A stretch of DNA of 64,000 nt from Ilyomonas limi (GCF_005233845.1 NZ_SZQL01000001.1:545304-609303); one strand, 5' to 3'. Numbered from the stretch's first letter, positions 46,447 through 56,754 are shown. A program made the numbers and translations. Notes: generated by a model not told the origin, from the letters alone.

Positions 46447-47997
46447 ATGAAACGAAATCATTTAATAATAGCAACCAGTGTACTGGTATTTGCCACGGCG
46501 ATTGCTGGCTGTATTAAACATCCGCTGGAAACAGAACCGGCAGGAAATTATACTACCCAAAACTACTGGCGCAACCAAACCGATGTACTGGCAGGTGTGG
46601 CAGGCATTTACAACATCCTGTTTCAGGAAGATGGTGCGGGACATGGCAACTATATTTTTGAAGACCAGAGCGATGATATTTCGGTGGATGGCGACCATGA
46701 CGACTACAAAGCCATCGAACGCTTTAATGCCAATCCCACACTTTATCAGATACGCACTACGTGGATATTTTCGTACGAGCAAATAGCCCGTGCCAATAAT
46801 GCCATTATTTACATACCTAAAGTGCCGGTGATGGACGAAGACATCCGCACCCGCTCGATGGGTGAGGCGTATTTCCTGCGGGCGTATGCTTACTGGACAT
46901 TGAATAACATTTATGGCGAAGTGCCTATTGTACTGGAAGACAATGTACTAAATGGCAATTATAATGTACCAAAAAACACCAGCGAAGAAGTGCGTGCACA
47001 AATAGAAGCCGACCTCCTAAAAGCAGCAGACATGCTGCCCGAAACGTATGGTGAAGCAGATAGAGGACGGGTAAGCAAAGGCGCTGCCTGGGGCATGCTT
47101 TGTAAACTGTACATGACATGGGAAAAACTGGATAAAGCCATTGAATACGGGCAAAAAGTAATTAGCAATGCCAACTATAGTCTGGCACCGAAATATGCCG
47201 ACAACTTTACGGTAGGTACACAAATTGATAATTCCGAAATCTTGTTTGCTATCTGGAATAAAGACCAGTTTAATGCTGCTCCGGCAAACATTTATTTTAC
47301 AGCACGTGCCTGGAATGGCTGGGGCTTTCATCATCCTACCGAGAACTTTGCGGAGGCATTTGAACCGGGTGATACTGCGCGCAAGAAAGCGACATTGGTA
47401 GCAGTGGGCGACTCGGTACCCAACCAATCATCCCTCATAACCATCGGACCTGCAGATGCTTACCAGATGTTTGCAGGTAAAGAAGGGCAGGAAACCGGCC
47501 GCATGTTGCCCAGCCAGTCTACTACCGGTTATAACCTGAGAAAATACACCGCCTTCAAGCCCGATGGCAGCGGACTAAACAACGATCTTAAGCAGCCGCT
47601 CCTGCGCACAGCAGATATTTACCTGCTGGTAGCCGAAGCTAAAGTAAGAACCAGCGGCGCTGGAGCCGGCGACAACGAAATAAATGTAGTGCGCAAAAGA
47701 GCAGGCTTGGGCGAAGTGCATGGTGCTGCCTTCAATGATGTGGTGCATGAGCGCCGCGTAGAACTGGGTGGCGAAAATGTTCGCTACTTCGATTTACTGC
47801 GTTGGGATAAAGTACAGCTTATTAATATGGACACGATTGTAGGCAAGCCCAAACTGGCATCGCCATTGCCGCCTTACAACAGCAGCGTAGTGGTGCCTGC
47901 ACGTACCTTTACGCGTCCTAAGGATTATTACATGCCCATACCGCAGAATGTAATTGATGAAAGTAAGGGAATAATAACGCAAAATCCTAATTATTAG
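46447..47997 (+). CDS. SusD/RagB-family outer-membrane lipoprotein
   Basis: 516 residues from the ATG at 46447; the TTG three codons earlier is less likely. Lipobox AIAGC with Cys22. Diagnostic segments: MGEAYFLRAYAYWTLNNIYG, then RGRVSKGAAWGMLCKLYMTW, LLRTADIYLLVAEAKVR, VVHERRVELGGENVRYFDLL and a C-terminal YYMPIPQNVIDESKG...NPNY. It is the glycan-binding partner of the SusC 11 bp upstream. A very strong terminator follows 11 bp after the stop, closing this operon. Confidence 0.95.
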   Translation: MKRNHLIIATSVLVFATAIAGCIKHPLETEPAGNYTTQNYWRNQTDVLAGVAGIYNILFQEDGAGHGNYIFEDQSDDISVDGDHDDYKAIERFNANPTLYQIRTTWIFSYEQIARANNAIIYIPKVPVMDEDIRTRSMGEAYFLRAYAYWTLNNIYGEVPIVLEDNVLNGNYNVPKNTSEEVRAQIEADLLKAADMLPETYGEADRGRVSKGAAWGMLCKLYMTWEKLDKAIEYGQKVISNANYSLAPKYADNFTVGTQIDNSEILFAIWNKDQFNAAPANIYFTARAWNGWGFHHPTENFAEAFEPGDTARKKATLVAVGDSVPNQSSLITIGPADAYQMFAGKEGQETGRMLPSQSTTGYNLRKYTAFKPDGSGLNNDLKQPLLRTADIYLLVAEAKVRTSGAGAGDNEINVVRKRAGLGEVHGAAFNDVVHERRVELGGENVRYFDLLRWDKVQLINMDTIVGKPKLASPLPPYNSSVVVPARTFTRPKDYYMPIPQNVIDESKGIITQNPNY

Positions 47998-48008
47998 GAC
48001 GGACTTTC

Positions 48009-48056
48009 ATTATCAAAACAAAAGCCCCGCATTTGCGGGGCTTTTGTTTTGATAAT
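48009..48056. terminator. strong hairpin terminator
   Basis: 48009-48030 and 48035-48056 form a perfect 22-bp stem with the loop attt; the GC core gccccgc/gcggggc is flanked by an A-run on one side and a T-run on the other, so it can work in both directions. It ends the ASPIC/SusC/SusD unit. Confidence 0.93.
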
Positions 48057-48378
48057 AGCTCTTGATAAATTATAAACTCTTGATTACCGTCTATATTAAT
48101 AATTCAACAAGTATAATTGCTGGCAAACAGCATATAAATTGTTTGATCTAACAAGAAGCCTTTCATAATGGAATGTAGTCTTATTGAATAAACGTCGGAC
48201 TGTTTTTAGAAGATTTGAAAAAGCAAGCTAATACAATGGCAGGCACATTCATTTTGCCGATATCAAATGATAACGTATTATTATCTTTATTTCAGGGCAA
48301 CCGTATCCCTTTGTAACAGCATTTTTATGGCAGATAACCAGTTTATAAGTTGGAAGTGATTTGTACTAAATCTTTACA
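48057..48378. other. 322-bp spacer upstream of the ECF sigma gene
   Basis: AT-rich, with no ORF worth calling. It must hold the promoter of the sigma factor gene; a TATCTTTA near 48286 resembles the Bacteroidota -7 element (TAnnTTTG), but no well-spaced -33 element was found. Confidence 0.45.
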
Positions 48379-48948
48379 ATGCAGAACGAGTATAACATAC
48401 ATAATAAAGGCTCTGATGAAGAGGTATTCGCTTCTTTACTACTGTTGTATTATGAAGATCTGTATAAGTATGCATTGAAATATATAAAAGATGCAGAAGA
48501 ATCAAAAGATAGTGTCAACCAGTTCTTTATTTATGTGTGGGAAAAACGTACTTTTTTTCAGTTAGCCTCCCATACCAAAAGCTATGTTATCACATCATTT
48601 AAAAATTTCCTGATCAGATCTGGCAGTTCCCTTCGCCAGAATGAGAAAAAACAGCAGCTTTATTCGCTAACGTTAGAAGATAAAGAACTGCCTTATGAAG
48701 CGTATATTTTAGCCAATCAAAAAGAAACGGAGCTTAAACAACATCTGCAAAAAGCCATTAGTAATTTATCTCCCCGCCAGAAGCAGTTGGTGCAATTAAA
48801 ATTTTACGAGCATCTCAGTTATGAGGAAATCGCGGAAAAAACTTCTCTTGAACTGCGCACTGTTTACAACAAGCTGCATGAAGCTATAAAACAACTACGC
48901 CAATCCGATATTATACAACACTTGAAAAAGAACATTTTCATTTTTTAA
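48379..48948 (+). CDS. ECF RNA polymerase sigma factor (FecI-like)
   Basis: 189 residues. Region 2 is visible in LLLLYYEDLYKYALKYIKDA, ESKDSVNQFFIYVWEKR, and region 4 in AISNLSPRQKQLVQLKFYEH and LSYEEIAEKTSLELRTVYNK followed by LHEAIKQLR. It should direct polymerase to the downstream SusCD operon when released from the FecR-type anti-sigma factor encoded 78 bp downstream. This sigma/anti-sigma/STN-SusC arrangement is the standard trans-envelope signalling cascade of Bacteroidota. Confidence 0.94.
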   Translation: MQNEYNIHNKGSDEEVFASLLLLYYEDLYKYALKYIKDAEESKDSVNQFFIYVWEKRTFFQLASHTKSYVITSFKNFLIRSGSSLRQNEKKQQLYSLTLEDKELPYEAYILANQKETELKQHLQKAISNLSPRQKQLVQLKFYEHLSYEEIAEKTSLELRTVYNKLHEAIKQLRQSDIIQHLKKNIFIF

Positions 48949-49026
48949 AGTTTTTTTGAAAAAGTGTAAAAAAAACGGGTAAAAAATTGCGGCGCTTGTA
49001 TTTATATAGGTATACACTGCTACGGC

Positions 49027-50067
49027 ATGACAAATAATCGCTTTACTGTTGAAGAATTAATGCTCGATGATAGCTTTATTGGCTACTGCCTGGGAAAGGA
49101 TGCTACTGATATAGAAAAATGGGAAGCAATTATTAATGTACATGCAGATTATCAGAACGTTTTTGCCGAAGCTAAGCAGTTGATTATCCTTCTGAACAGC
49201 GGACTTACACAAAACGAAATAGATAAGGAGCGGCAATGGATAATGAATGAAATCCTGAAGCGGAAAACCTTTATTATAGGCGATGAACATGAAAATCAAA
49301 AGGTTAAAAAAGTCTGGTATTTAAAGGCATCTTCCTGGGCTTATATAAGTGCTGCTGCCTGCATCTTATTCATTGTATTTATGGTTGTTCCAAAGGTGGA
49401 TAACAACACTGCTGCACCTCAGCAAAAGGAGGTATTTTCTTCAATCAGTTCTTTTGGCGAACATAAAAAAGTATTGCTTCCGGATAGTACCACTGTTATG
49501 CTCAACAGCAATAGCAGTATAAGCTGGAACAGCGATTACAACAGTACAAACAGGCTCCTTTCTTTAAGAGGAACTGCTTTCTTTAAAGTGGCTAAAAATC
49601 CCCACAAACCTTTTATAGTTCAGTCGGGTACTTTGTTTACAACAGCTTTAGGAACTGCTTTTTATGTACAGCAATCCGCTGCTGATAATACGGTAGCGGT
49701 TTCGCTGCTGGAAGGGAAAATCAGCGTTGAAGCATCCAAAAATACTGATAAAAGTATTGTGTATCCAGGCCAGCAAATAATATACAGCAAGGCAAGTGCA
49801 AACTTGCAAAAGCAATCTTTTGATACCCTTTTTCTTCATCAATTGCTTACCGATGAGATTTCTTTTACTCAGGTAAGACTGAAAGAAGTAATGGCCCAAC
49901 TGGCAAAATGGTACAATGTAAATATTGAAGTACAGAACCCTGCATTGAAGGATAAATTAGTAACGGGTGTTTATAAGGATATATCTCTTGAAGATCTGCT
50001 GAAGGTGCTCAGCTTCAGTATGCATTTTACTTATACAAAGATTGGTAACACTATTATTATTCAATAG
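49027..50067 (+). CDS. FecR-family anti-sigma factor with DUF4974 C-terminal domain
   Basis: 346 residues. The cytoplasmic N-terminus (about 95 residues) binds the sigma factor. One membrane helix lies at about 104-122 (WAYISAAACILFIVFMVV). The periplasmic FecR domain shows VLLPDSTTVMLNSNSSISW, LRGTAFFKVAKNPHKPF and TTALGTAFYV. The C-terminal DUF4974 part (FTQVRLKEVMAQLAKWYNVN, LEDLLKVLSFSMHFTYTKIG) contacts the STN domain of its SusC partner. It directly precedes that SusC, 34 bp away. Confidence 0.93.
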   Translation: MTNNRFTVEELMLDDSFIGYCLGKDATDIEKWEAIINVHADYQNVFAEAKQLIILLNSGLTQNEIDKERQWIMNEILKRKTFIIGDEHENQKVKKVWYLKASSWAYISAAACILFIVFMVVPKVDNNTAAPQQKEVFSSISSFGEHKKVLLPDSTTVMLNSNSSISWNSDYNSTNRLLSLRGTAFFKVAKNPHKPFIVQSGTLFTTALGTAFYVQQSAADNTVAVSLLEGKISVEASKNTDKSIVYPGQQIIYSKASANLQKQSFDTLFLHQLLTDEISFTQVRLKEVMAQLAKWYNVNIEVQNPALKDKLVTGVYKDISLEDLLKVLSFSMHFTYTKIGNTIIIQ

Positions 50068-50101
50068 AAATTCAATTACATCAAGACTCCAATTTTATCT
50101 T

Positions 50102-53100
50102 ATGAGAACAAGTCAGAAGTATCTAAAACTTTTTCCTAAAGGTTTACCAACTGTTATCGCAGTAGTGAGTTGCCTGTTGCTGATAATGCCTGCCAAAGCA
50201 CATGCTGAACAGAAAAAGAAAATTGGCCTGAACAATGCAACTTTTGAAACGGTGATTAAAGAAATTGAGAAAGTATTCTCGGTAAATTTTACTTACGACG
50301 CAGCCATGAAACAGCTGCAACAAAAGGTGTCACTGCAGCAAAAGGAAAGAACACTTGCGGAGGTGCTGTCTGAATTGGCAAAACAAGTGAATGTAAAGTT
50401 CATCAGGGCCGGAAACTTAATTGGCATACAGGAAAAGACTGCTCTTTACCAGTTAAGTGCTTATGAAAGTCCTGCGGTTGCAGGCGCACCGCCTTTCCTG
50501 CTGAAAGGAAGGATTATAGATGAAAAGAAAAACATTGCTGTTGCCAATGCAACCATACACGTGAAAGACTCGAAGACCTATACAACATCGGATGAAGATG
50601 GTAATTTTTCGATTGAAGTATTACAGGGCGATGTATTGGAGATCACTTCTGTGGGGTATGCTGCTAAGGAAGTAACTATTGGTAATAGTAATGAAATAAT
50701 AATTAACCTGAGCAGCAGTGAAAACCAGTTGAATGAGGTGGTAGTTACTGCCTTAGGCATTAAAAAAGAAAGAGCTAAAATAAACTATGCAACACAGGAA
50801 GTAAAAGGCGAAAGCCTGCAAAAAGCAAAAGAGGCAAACGTTATTTCCAGCTTAACCGGAAAAGTAGCAGGATTAACGGTTGTTAATAAATCTACGCTGT
50901 ATGAAAACCAGGATGTAAGGGTTCGCGGGGAGGCAACATTAGTAGTAATTGATGGGGTGCCTACCAATACCAATTTCTGGAATATTAATGCAGATGACAT
51001 AGAAAGTGTAACCGTATTGAAAGGCACTGCTGCTGCCGCTTTATACGGCTCTCTTGGGGTGAACGGTGCCATTATGATTACTACAAAGAAAGGTAAAGGT
51101 GGCAGCAATGGCTTAGAGGTAAGTTTTAGCAGTACCAACCAGTTTCAGGCGGGATATATAGCTATACCAAAAACACAACAGGAGTACGGTATGGGCTGGA
51201 GTGGTTATTATGCTTATATAGATGGCCAGGGTGGTGGCGGCTGGTACGATAACTACGGTTATGTGTGGGGGCCTAAACTGAATGTAAAAGACCCGAATAC
51301 TGCAAGTGGCTATGCAGAGTATCCGCAGTATAATAGTCCCTACAATCCTGATTCATTATACACATTTACACAAGCAGGCTATACCGGTCAAAGCCATTAC
51401 AAACCAATGCCCTGGGTAAGCCGCGGTACCAATAATCTGAAAAATTTTTTACGTAATGAGTTTTTAACAACAGATAACATAAGCGTAGCAGGTAAAACAG
51501 ATAGAACTGATTATAGAATATCAGCATCGCATGTATATCAAAAAGGCCAGGTGCCGAATACGCATCTTAACTCTACCACATTAACGGTAGCCGGCGGCTT
51601 AAAAATTTCAGACAAATTAAGGGCGGAAGCTACGATATCTTACAATAAACAGTATACACCTAATTATCCCTCGAGTGGTTATGGTCCCAGCAATTTCTTT
51701 TACAATATTCTTTTATGGATGGGACCAGATGTGGACATCCGTGATATGAAGAACTACTGGCAACCGGGCAAAGAAGGCATACAACAGTTAACCTACAATT
51801 ACTCGTGGTACAATAATCCCTATTTCATGGCAAATGAATACCTGAACAGTTACAATACAGATGTAATAACTGCACAGGCAAATGCTACTTATTCTTTTTC
51901 AAAAAATCTGAACTTATTGGTACGTACCGGTGCTACTGTAAATAATGTATCAGAAGATACTAAAACGCCTTATAGCTTTATCAATTACGGAACTTCAAAA
52001 GCGCCGTTTGGCCAATATGCAATTGACCGTCGTGGAACAGTGCGTATTGTGTCTGACGCATTGCTTACTTATCAGAACAAGTTTGGCGACTTTGATGTAA
52101 CTGTTTCCGCAGGTGCCAGTTCCCGGTTCGACCAGGCAAACGGATTATATTCCAATACGGTAGGCGGCCTGGCAGTGCCCAACAATTACACACTCGCTAA
52201 TACGCGCGATCCTTTAAACTCCACCAACTATCTTAATGAAAAGCAGTACATGAGCTTATTTGGCTATTCAGATATATCCTATAAAAACATTGTATATCTA
52301 AGTCTTACCGGTCGTAACGACTGGACTACTGCCTTGCAAAAGCCGAATAACTCGTTCTTCTATCCGTCGGCAGGTTTGGGGTTGATGGTTTCTCAATTGG
52401 TGAAATTGCCCAGTGCAATCTCCTGGCTAAAATTGCGTAGTGCATGGGCAAATGTCTCATCAGATGTGAATCCTTATTATACACTGCAAACTTACAATAG
52501 AGGCATACGCTGGAATGGCGTGCCATCGCTCGATGTGCCATCTACTTTAATCAATCCGGATATACGGCCGCAAACAACCATTTCACAGGAATATGGTGGA
52601 GAAATCAAGTTCTTAAAAAATCGTATTGGTCTGGATGTTACTTATTATCGCTACCTGAATAAAAACTTTGTTGTGGATGTTCCGCTTTCGCAGGCATCCG
52701 GTTATAGTTATCGCAGGGTAAATGCAGATGAAATACTTAAAAAAGGTATTGAAATAGTGCTTTCAGGAACAGCAATAAAAACAAAAAATTTTCAGTGGAA
52801 TATAGTTGCCAATTACAGCCGCATACGTAATACAGCAAAATCTTATTATGGCGGCGACAGTATAAGAAACGGGGTGAAAATAGGCGAGCGCAACGATGTG
52901 TACAGAGGTTATGCCTGGGAACGTTCTCCGGATGGCCGGCAGGTATTCAGTAATGGCTTGCCGCAATACATTAACCAGATTGTAAATCTTGGCTATTTAA
53001 ACCCTGATTGGGAGTTTGGTATCATCAACAGTATTTCTTACAAAAACTTCAGCCTTAGCTTTACATTCGACGGACAAATTGGTGGTTACATGTTCAATGG

Positions 53101-53572
53101 AGTAGAAGCCAAAATGTATGAAGGTGGTATGCACCCGGTTACTGCTAATCATTACCGCGATGAAGCTTACAACGGTGAAAAAACATATTTAGTACCGGGC
53201 GTTGTGGTAACAGAAGGGGAAGTTACTTACGATCAGCAGGGCAACATTACGAGCGATACCAGAAAGTTTGCTGCAAATGAAACCAACGTCAATTACATTG
53301 ACTACATATTTGCGCAGTACACGAATGGCGTAGATGAGTCTGTGTTATACAAACGCACATTTGTAAAGCTGCGTGAGGTTGTTTTTAGTTACAATATACC
53401 GGCTACTTTATTCAAAAAAGCGCCTTTTAAAGCTGCAAGTATCGCTCTTACAGGGCGCAACCTTGCATTGTTTACCAAGGTACCTTTTATGGATCCTGAA
53501 TCATACACCGGTACTACACTCGCAGAGCCTACCTACCGGAATATTGGCGTTAGTGTAAACTTTACTTTCTAA
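50102..53572 (+). CDS. SusC/RagA-family TonB-dependent transducer with STN signalling domain
   Basis: 1156 residues from the ATG at 50102; the in-frame ATG at 50042 overlaps the FecR gene and does not begin a signal peptide. After the signal (about 1-36) an STN domain spans about 38-110 (GLNNATFETVIKEIEKVFSV, VSLQQKERTLAEVLSELAKQ). Then come the regulatory-like domain (FLLKGRIIDEKKNIAVANAT), the plug (GKVAGLTVV, EATLVVIDGVPTN, VLKGTAAAALYGSLGVNGAI) and the barrel ending NIGVSVNFTF. The STN domain lets substrate binding signal to FecR and the ECF sigma factor. Partner SusD-like gene is 20 bp downstream. Confidence 0.95.
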   Translation: MRTSQKYLKLFPKGLPTVIAVVSCLLLIMPAKAHAEQKKKIGLNNATFETVIKEIEKVFSVNFTYDAAMKQLQQKVSLQQKERTLAEVLSELAKQVNVKFIRAGNLIGIQEKTALYQLSAYESPAVAGAPPFLLKGRIIDEKKNIAVANATIHVKDSKTYTTSDEDGNFSIEVLQGDVLEITSVGYAAKEVTIGNSNEIIINLSSSENQLNEVVVTALGIKKERAKINYATQEVKGESLQKAKEANVISSLTGKVAGLTVVNKSTLYENQDVRVRGEATLVVIDGVPTNTNFWNINADDIESVTVLKGTAAAALYGSLGVNGAIMITTKKGKGGSNGLEVSFSSTNQFQAGYIAIPKTQQEYGMGWSGYYAYIDGQGGGGWYDNYGYVWGPKLNVKDPNTASGYAEYPQYNSPYNPDSLYTFTQAGYTGQSHYKPMPWVSRGTNNLKNFLRNEFLTTDNISVAGKTDRTDYRISASHVYQKGQVPNTHLNSTTLTVAGGLKISDKLRAEATISYNKQYTPNYPSSGYGPSNFFYNILLWMGPDVDIRDMKNYWQPGKEGIQQLTYNYSWYNNPYFMANEYLNSYNTDVITAQANATYSFSKNLNLLVRTGATVNNVSEDTKTPYSFINYGTSKAPFGQYAIDRRGTVRIVSDALLTYQNKFGDFDVTVSAGASSRFDQANGLYSNTVGGLAVPNNYTLANTRDPLNSTNYLNEKQYMSLFGYSDISYKNIVYLSLTGRNDWTTALQKPNNSFFYPSAGLGLMVSQLVKLPSAISWLKLRSAWANVSSDVNPYYTLQTYNRGIRWNGVPSLDVPSTLINPDIRPQTTISQEYGGEIKFLKNRIGLDVTYYRYLNKNFVVDVPLSQASGYSYRRVNADEILKKGIEIVLSGTAIKTKNFQWNIVANYSRIRNTAKSYYGGDSIRNGVKIGERNDVYRGYAWERSPDGRQVFSNGLPQYINQIVNLGYLNPDWEFGIINSISYKNFSLSFTFDGQIGGYMFNGVEAKMYEGGMHPVTANHYRDEAYNGEKTYLVPGVVVTEGEVTYDQQGNITSDTRKFAANETNVNYIDYIFAQYTNGVDESVLYKRTFVKLREVVFSYNIPATLFKKAPFKAASIALTGRNLALFTKVPFMDPESYTGTTLAEPTYRNIGVSVNFTF

Positions 53573-53592
53573 CCTTCTTAAACAAATTCTTC

Positions 53593-55050
53593 ATGAAGAA
53601 CTATAAACTATTTATATACATTTTTGCTGTTGCTGTAGCGTTGCAGCTTACCACTTCCTGTAATAAATATGATTATTACCAAACCAATCCCAACAATCCT
53701 TCGCAGGCTACGCCGGCTTTATTATTAACCGATATATGCGTGCGTGTTTTTGTGCACGATGGTTTGCCCATGGCTTATGCCAGCAGGTACCTGGCGTATT
53801 ATGAAAGACCGGATGTGAATGCCAATTATGGATGGGGGGCTGCCAGTTTTGATAACTACGATATTCTGCGACAGGTAGAACAAATGAATACACTTGCCAT
53901 AGCCAGTAATGAAGTGAACTACCAGGCAATTGCAAAACTGTTCAGAGCTGTTTTATTTTCGCAGCTTACAGAAACTTTCGGGGATATTCCTTACGCCGAA
54001 GCGTTGAAAGTAGATGAAGGCAATAACACTCCTGTATACGATGCACAGGAAAGTATATATGTAGGAATTTTGAAGGAATTGGATGAAGCCAACAGCCTGT
54101 TTGATGCAACGCAAAACACCATTTCAGGAGATATAATTTTTGATGGCGATATCAGCAAGTGGAAGAAGTTTACCAATGCATTCCGCTTACGGTTACTGAT
54201 TCACTTAAGTAAAAAAGAAGATAATACGAACCTGAATATCAAACAGCAGTTTCAATCTATTATCAGCAATCCGGCAATGTATCCGCTAATGGAAAGCAAC
54301 GATGATAATGCCCAGATTGTATTTAATAAAACAGCTGCTAACAATTCTTATCCTGGTTTTCAAAGCAACTCTTTACAAACCTCTATTTCGATGGAGCAAG
54401 GCTTTGTTGATAGTTTGAAAGTTTTTGCAGATCCAAGACTGTTTAAAGTAGCTGCCCCTGTTTCCGGATTACCAGCAGGTAATTTTAGCAGTTATGAAGG
54501 TGTGAATGAAGGGCTTACCGTAGGTGAAATGCAAACGGCTTCTGCCGATGCTTCCCGCATTGCGCCGCGGTATTGGCAAGATCAGATAAACGAACCCATG
54601 ATGCTGCTCGGCTACCAGGAGCAGGAGTTTTTGATAGCAGAAGCCATTAGCAGAAACTGGATTTCAGGTGCAGGCACGGCAGAGGAACATTATAAAAATG
54701 GCATTGTTGCTTCCATGCAGTTTTATGGTGTGCCCGATGCTGATATACAAAACTATCTTGCAACGCCCAAAGTAAAGCTTGCAGCAGCAACGGCCTTACA
54801 ACAGATAGCAGTACAAAAGTATTTCTCCATGTTCATGCAGGCTGGCTGGGAGCCTTTTTATGAGCAAAGGCGTACAGGCATTCCTGTATTTAACGTAGGC
54901 GATGGCACTTATAACGATCAAAGAGTGCCCAGGCGCTGGCTGTATCCGCAGAATGAATACAATGTAAATAAGGCAAATGTAGATGCTGCTGTTCAGCGGC
55001 AATTTAATGGTGATGACGACATTAATGGCGTAATATGGCTTTTGAAGTAG
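53593..55050 (+). CDS. SusD-like lipoprotein (SusD-like_2 type)
   Basis: 485 residues, lipobox TTSC with Cys23, followed by NKYDYYQTNPNNPSQATPAL, the characteristic N-terminus of the SusD-like_2 subgroup. Further typical segments: AIAKLFRAVLFSQLTETFGD with IPYAEALK, KWKKFTNAFRLRLLIHLS, YQEQEFLIAEAISRNW and the C-terminal EPFYEQRRTGIPVF ... RRWLYPQNEYNVNKANVDAA. It is the binding lid of the STN-type SusC. Proteins of this subgroup are not restricted to glycans, so the ligand is open. Confidence 0.92.
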   Translation: MKNYKLFIYIFAVAVALQLTTSCNKYDYYQTNPNNPSQATPALLLTDICVRVFVHDGLPMAYASRYLAYYERPDVNANYGWGAASFDNYDILRQVEQMNTLAIASNEVNYQAIAKLFRAVLFSQLTETFGDIPYAEALKVDEGNNTPVYDAQESIYVGILKELDEANSLFDATQNTISGDIIFDGDISKWKKFTNAFRLRLLIHLSKKEDNTNLNIKQQFQSIISNPAMYPLMESNDDNAQIVFNKTAANNSYPGFQSNSLQTSISMEQGFVDSLKVFADPRLFKVAAPVSGLPAGNFSSYEGVNEGLTVGEMQTASADASRIAPRYWQDQINEPMMLLGYQEQEFLIAEAISRNWISGAGTAEEHYKNGIVASMQFYGVPDADIQNYLATPKVKLAAATALQQIAVQKYFSMFMQAGWEPFYEQRRTGIPVFNVGDGTYNDQRVPRRWLYPQNEYNVNKANVDAAVQRQFNGDDDINGVIWLLK

Positions 55051-55105
55051 CTGTGCTTTTTATATTTTTCTATAGCAAGATTTTGTAAATTAATATCAGA
55101 TTATA

Positions 55106-56338
55106 ATGATTAAAAAAACTTTGTTCCAGATGCTGATGTTTTGTGTCATCAGCACAACGGCTTTATTTGCACAAAAAGTAAAAAAAACCGTATTTATTAT
55201 TGTGGATGGTATTCCGGCTGATGTAGTAGAAAAGCAACCAACGCCTAATCTTCATGCCATAGCAAAAGAAGGTGGTTATACACGTTCTTATGTAGGCGGT
55301 GTTAAAGGTGCTTATTCCGAAACACCAACTATTTCGGCTGTAGGCTACAACAGCCTGCTTACCGGCACATGGGTTAACAAACATAATGTTTGGGACAATG
55401 ATATAGCCGAACCTAATTATCATTATCCAACGGTATTCAGACTTCTAAAAGAAAGCTATCCGCAAAAGAAAACTGCTATTTTCAGTAGTTGGCTGGATAA
55501 CCGTACCAAACTGGTTGGCGATGAATTGGCAGCTACAGGCAATATAAAAATAGACTATCATTTTGATGGGCTGGAACTGGATACTATCCAATATCCGCAT
55601 GATCAAGCCAGGGACTTTATGAGCAATATTGATGAAGCGGTTTCGCAGCAGGCAGCTACTACGATCAAACAGGACGCACCGGATCTCTCGTGGGTATATC
55701 TTGAATATACAGATGATATGGGGCACATGCATGGCGACAGCCCTGAATTTTATAAAGCAATAGCGCTGGCAGATAAACGGGTAGGATATATTTGGGACGC
55801 TATACAGTATCGTCAGAAGAACTTTAATGAAGACTGGTTGATTATTGTAACCACAGATCATGGGCGTACAGCAGAAACAGGTAAGGGCCACGGCGGACAA
55901 AGCGACCGGGAAAGAGATGGCTGGATATTTACCAACGCCAAAAACCTGAATGAACAGTTTGGTACACCACAAAGTTCTATAGTAGATATCCTGCCTGCCA
56001 TCATCAGGTTTATGGACATTCACCCTTCGCAAAAACAAGCATTTGAGATGGATGGCTTGCCCTTTATTGGTAAGTTATTATTTGCAAAACCCCGGATAAA
56101 AATGGAAAATGGCAGTCTTCATGTTGACTGGAAAAACCTGGCTAAAGGTGAGATGACGATTCTTGCATCTACAACCAACGAGGTAAAAACAGGCGGAGAA
56201 GACCATTATAAAGTATTGGCAACAGTACCGCTTGCACAACAATCTGCCACTATAAAATTAGATAATCTGCCTTCTGATTTTTATAAGGTTGTTTTACAAT
56301 CCGGTAATGAAAATTTCAATTATTGGATTAAAAAGTAA
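55106..56338 (+). CDS. secreted alkaline-phosphatase-superfamily protein (nucleotide pyrophosphatase/phosphodiesterase type)
   Basis: 410 residues, signal peptide to about residue 22 (TTALFAQ). Metal-site motifs: Asp34 in VFIIVDGIPAD, a His-containing YLEYTDDMGHMHGDS, TTDHGRTAETGKGHGG. The nucleophile region SETPTISAVGYNSLLTG aligns with the family Thr/Ser position, most likely at Ser77. The C-terminal about 70 residues are a beta domain. It hydrolyses a phosphomono- or diester outside the cytoplasm. Lying 55 bp after the SusD-like gene in an ECF/FecR-controlled unit, it suggests the unit collects a phosphorylated organic compound. Confidence 0.87.
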   Translation: MIKKTLFQMLMFCVISTTALFAQKVKKTVFIIVDGIPADVVEKQPTPNLHAIAKEGGYTRSYVGGVKGAYSETPTISAVGYNSLLTGTWVNKHNVWDNDIAEPNYHYPTVFRLLKESYPQKKTAIFSSWLDNRTKLVGDELAATGNIKIDYHFDGLELDTIQYPHDQARDFMSNIDEAVSQQAATTIKQDAPDLSWVYLEYTDDMGHMHGDSPEFYKAIALADKRVGYIWDAIQYRQKNFNEDWLIIVTTDHGRTAETGKGHGGQSDRERDGWIFTNAKNLNEQFGTPQSSIVDILPAIIRFMDIHPSQKQAFEMDGLPFIGKLLFAKPRIKMENGSLHVDWKNLAKGEMTILASTTNEVKTGGEDHYKVLATVPLAQQSATIKLDNLPSDFYKVVLQSGNENFNYWIKK

Positions 56339-56640
56339 TACTGACTTTAGTTACAACTGCGTGCAATTCTATCAATAATATTGCTATTACTGTTTACGGG
56401 CCTGGTTATGCTCTCTGCTGATCAGAAAGCTTATGCTGTTGCCCTAAATCAAATAATGATTACGTTTATATAGCTATTATTAATAAATATAAATTTCAAA
56501 AAAAGTGAACTGCAAAAAGCAATACAGCGAACAAGCAATGCCATAAGGTAAACATCGAATCGCAAAAATGCTCTTACTTTGTTGCTATTGATTATTTTTA
56601 ATTTTTACAAATACAAATAGCGGGATACTTTTTGCTTGCC
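56339..56640. other. 302-bp spacer upstream of the broken sigma gene
   Basis: AT-rich. No gene seen. It probably held the promoter of the now broken ECF sigma gene that starts at 56641. Confidence 0.5.
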
Positions 56641-56754
56641 ATGGATTGCTACTCTTCAATAGACGACCAGGAACTGCTGCACCGTTTGAAAGCAGAAGAA
56701 AATGCTTTTACGGAAATGTATAACCGCTATTGAAAGCCTTTATTTGCTGTTGCT
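56641..56754 (+). pseudogene. N-terminal remnant of an ECF sigma factor gene
   Basis: The frame from the ATG reads MDCYSSIDDQELLHRLKAEE then NAFTEMYNRY, a stop (TGA where the family has Trp), then KPLFAVA. This is the usual beginning of a Bacteroidota ECF sigma factor (region 2.1). The sequence then meets the left end of an IS6-type element, and the rest of the sigma gene is not found beyond it. So the gene is both truncated and carries a stop. Confidence 0.75.

Noticed and set aside
55445-56038. 197-codon minus-strand ORF
   Set aside because: Antisense to the phosphodiesterase, Cys/Ile/His-rich, no recognisable motif.
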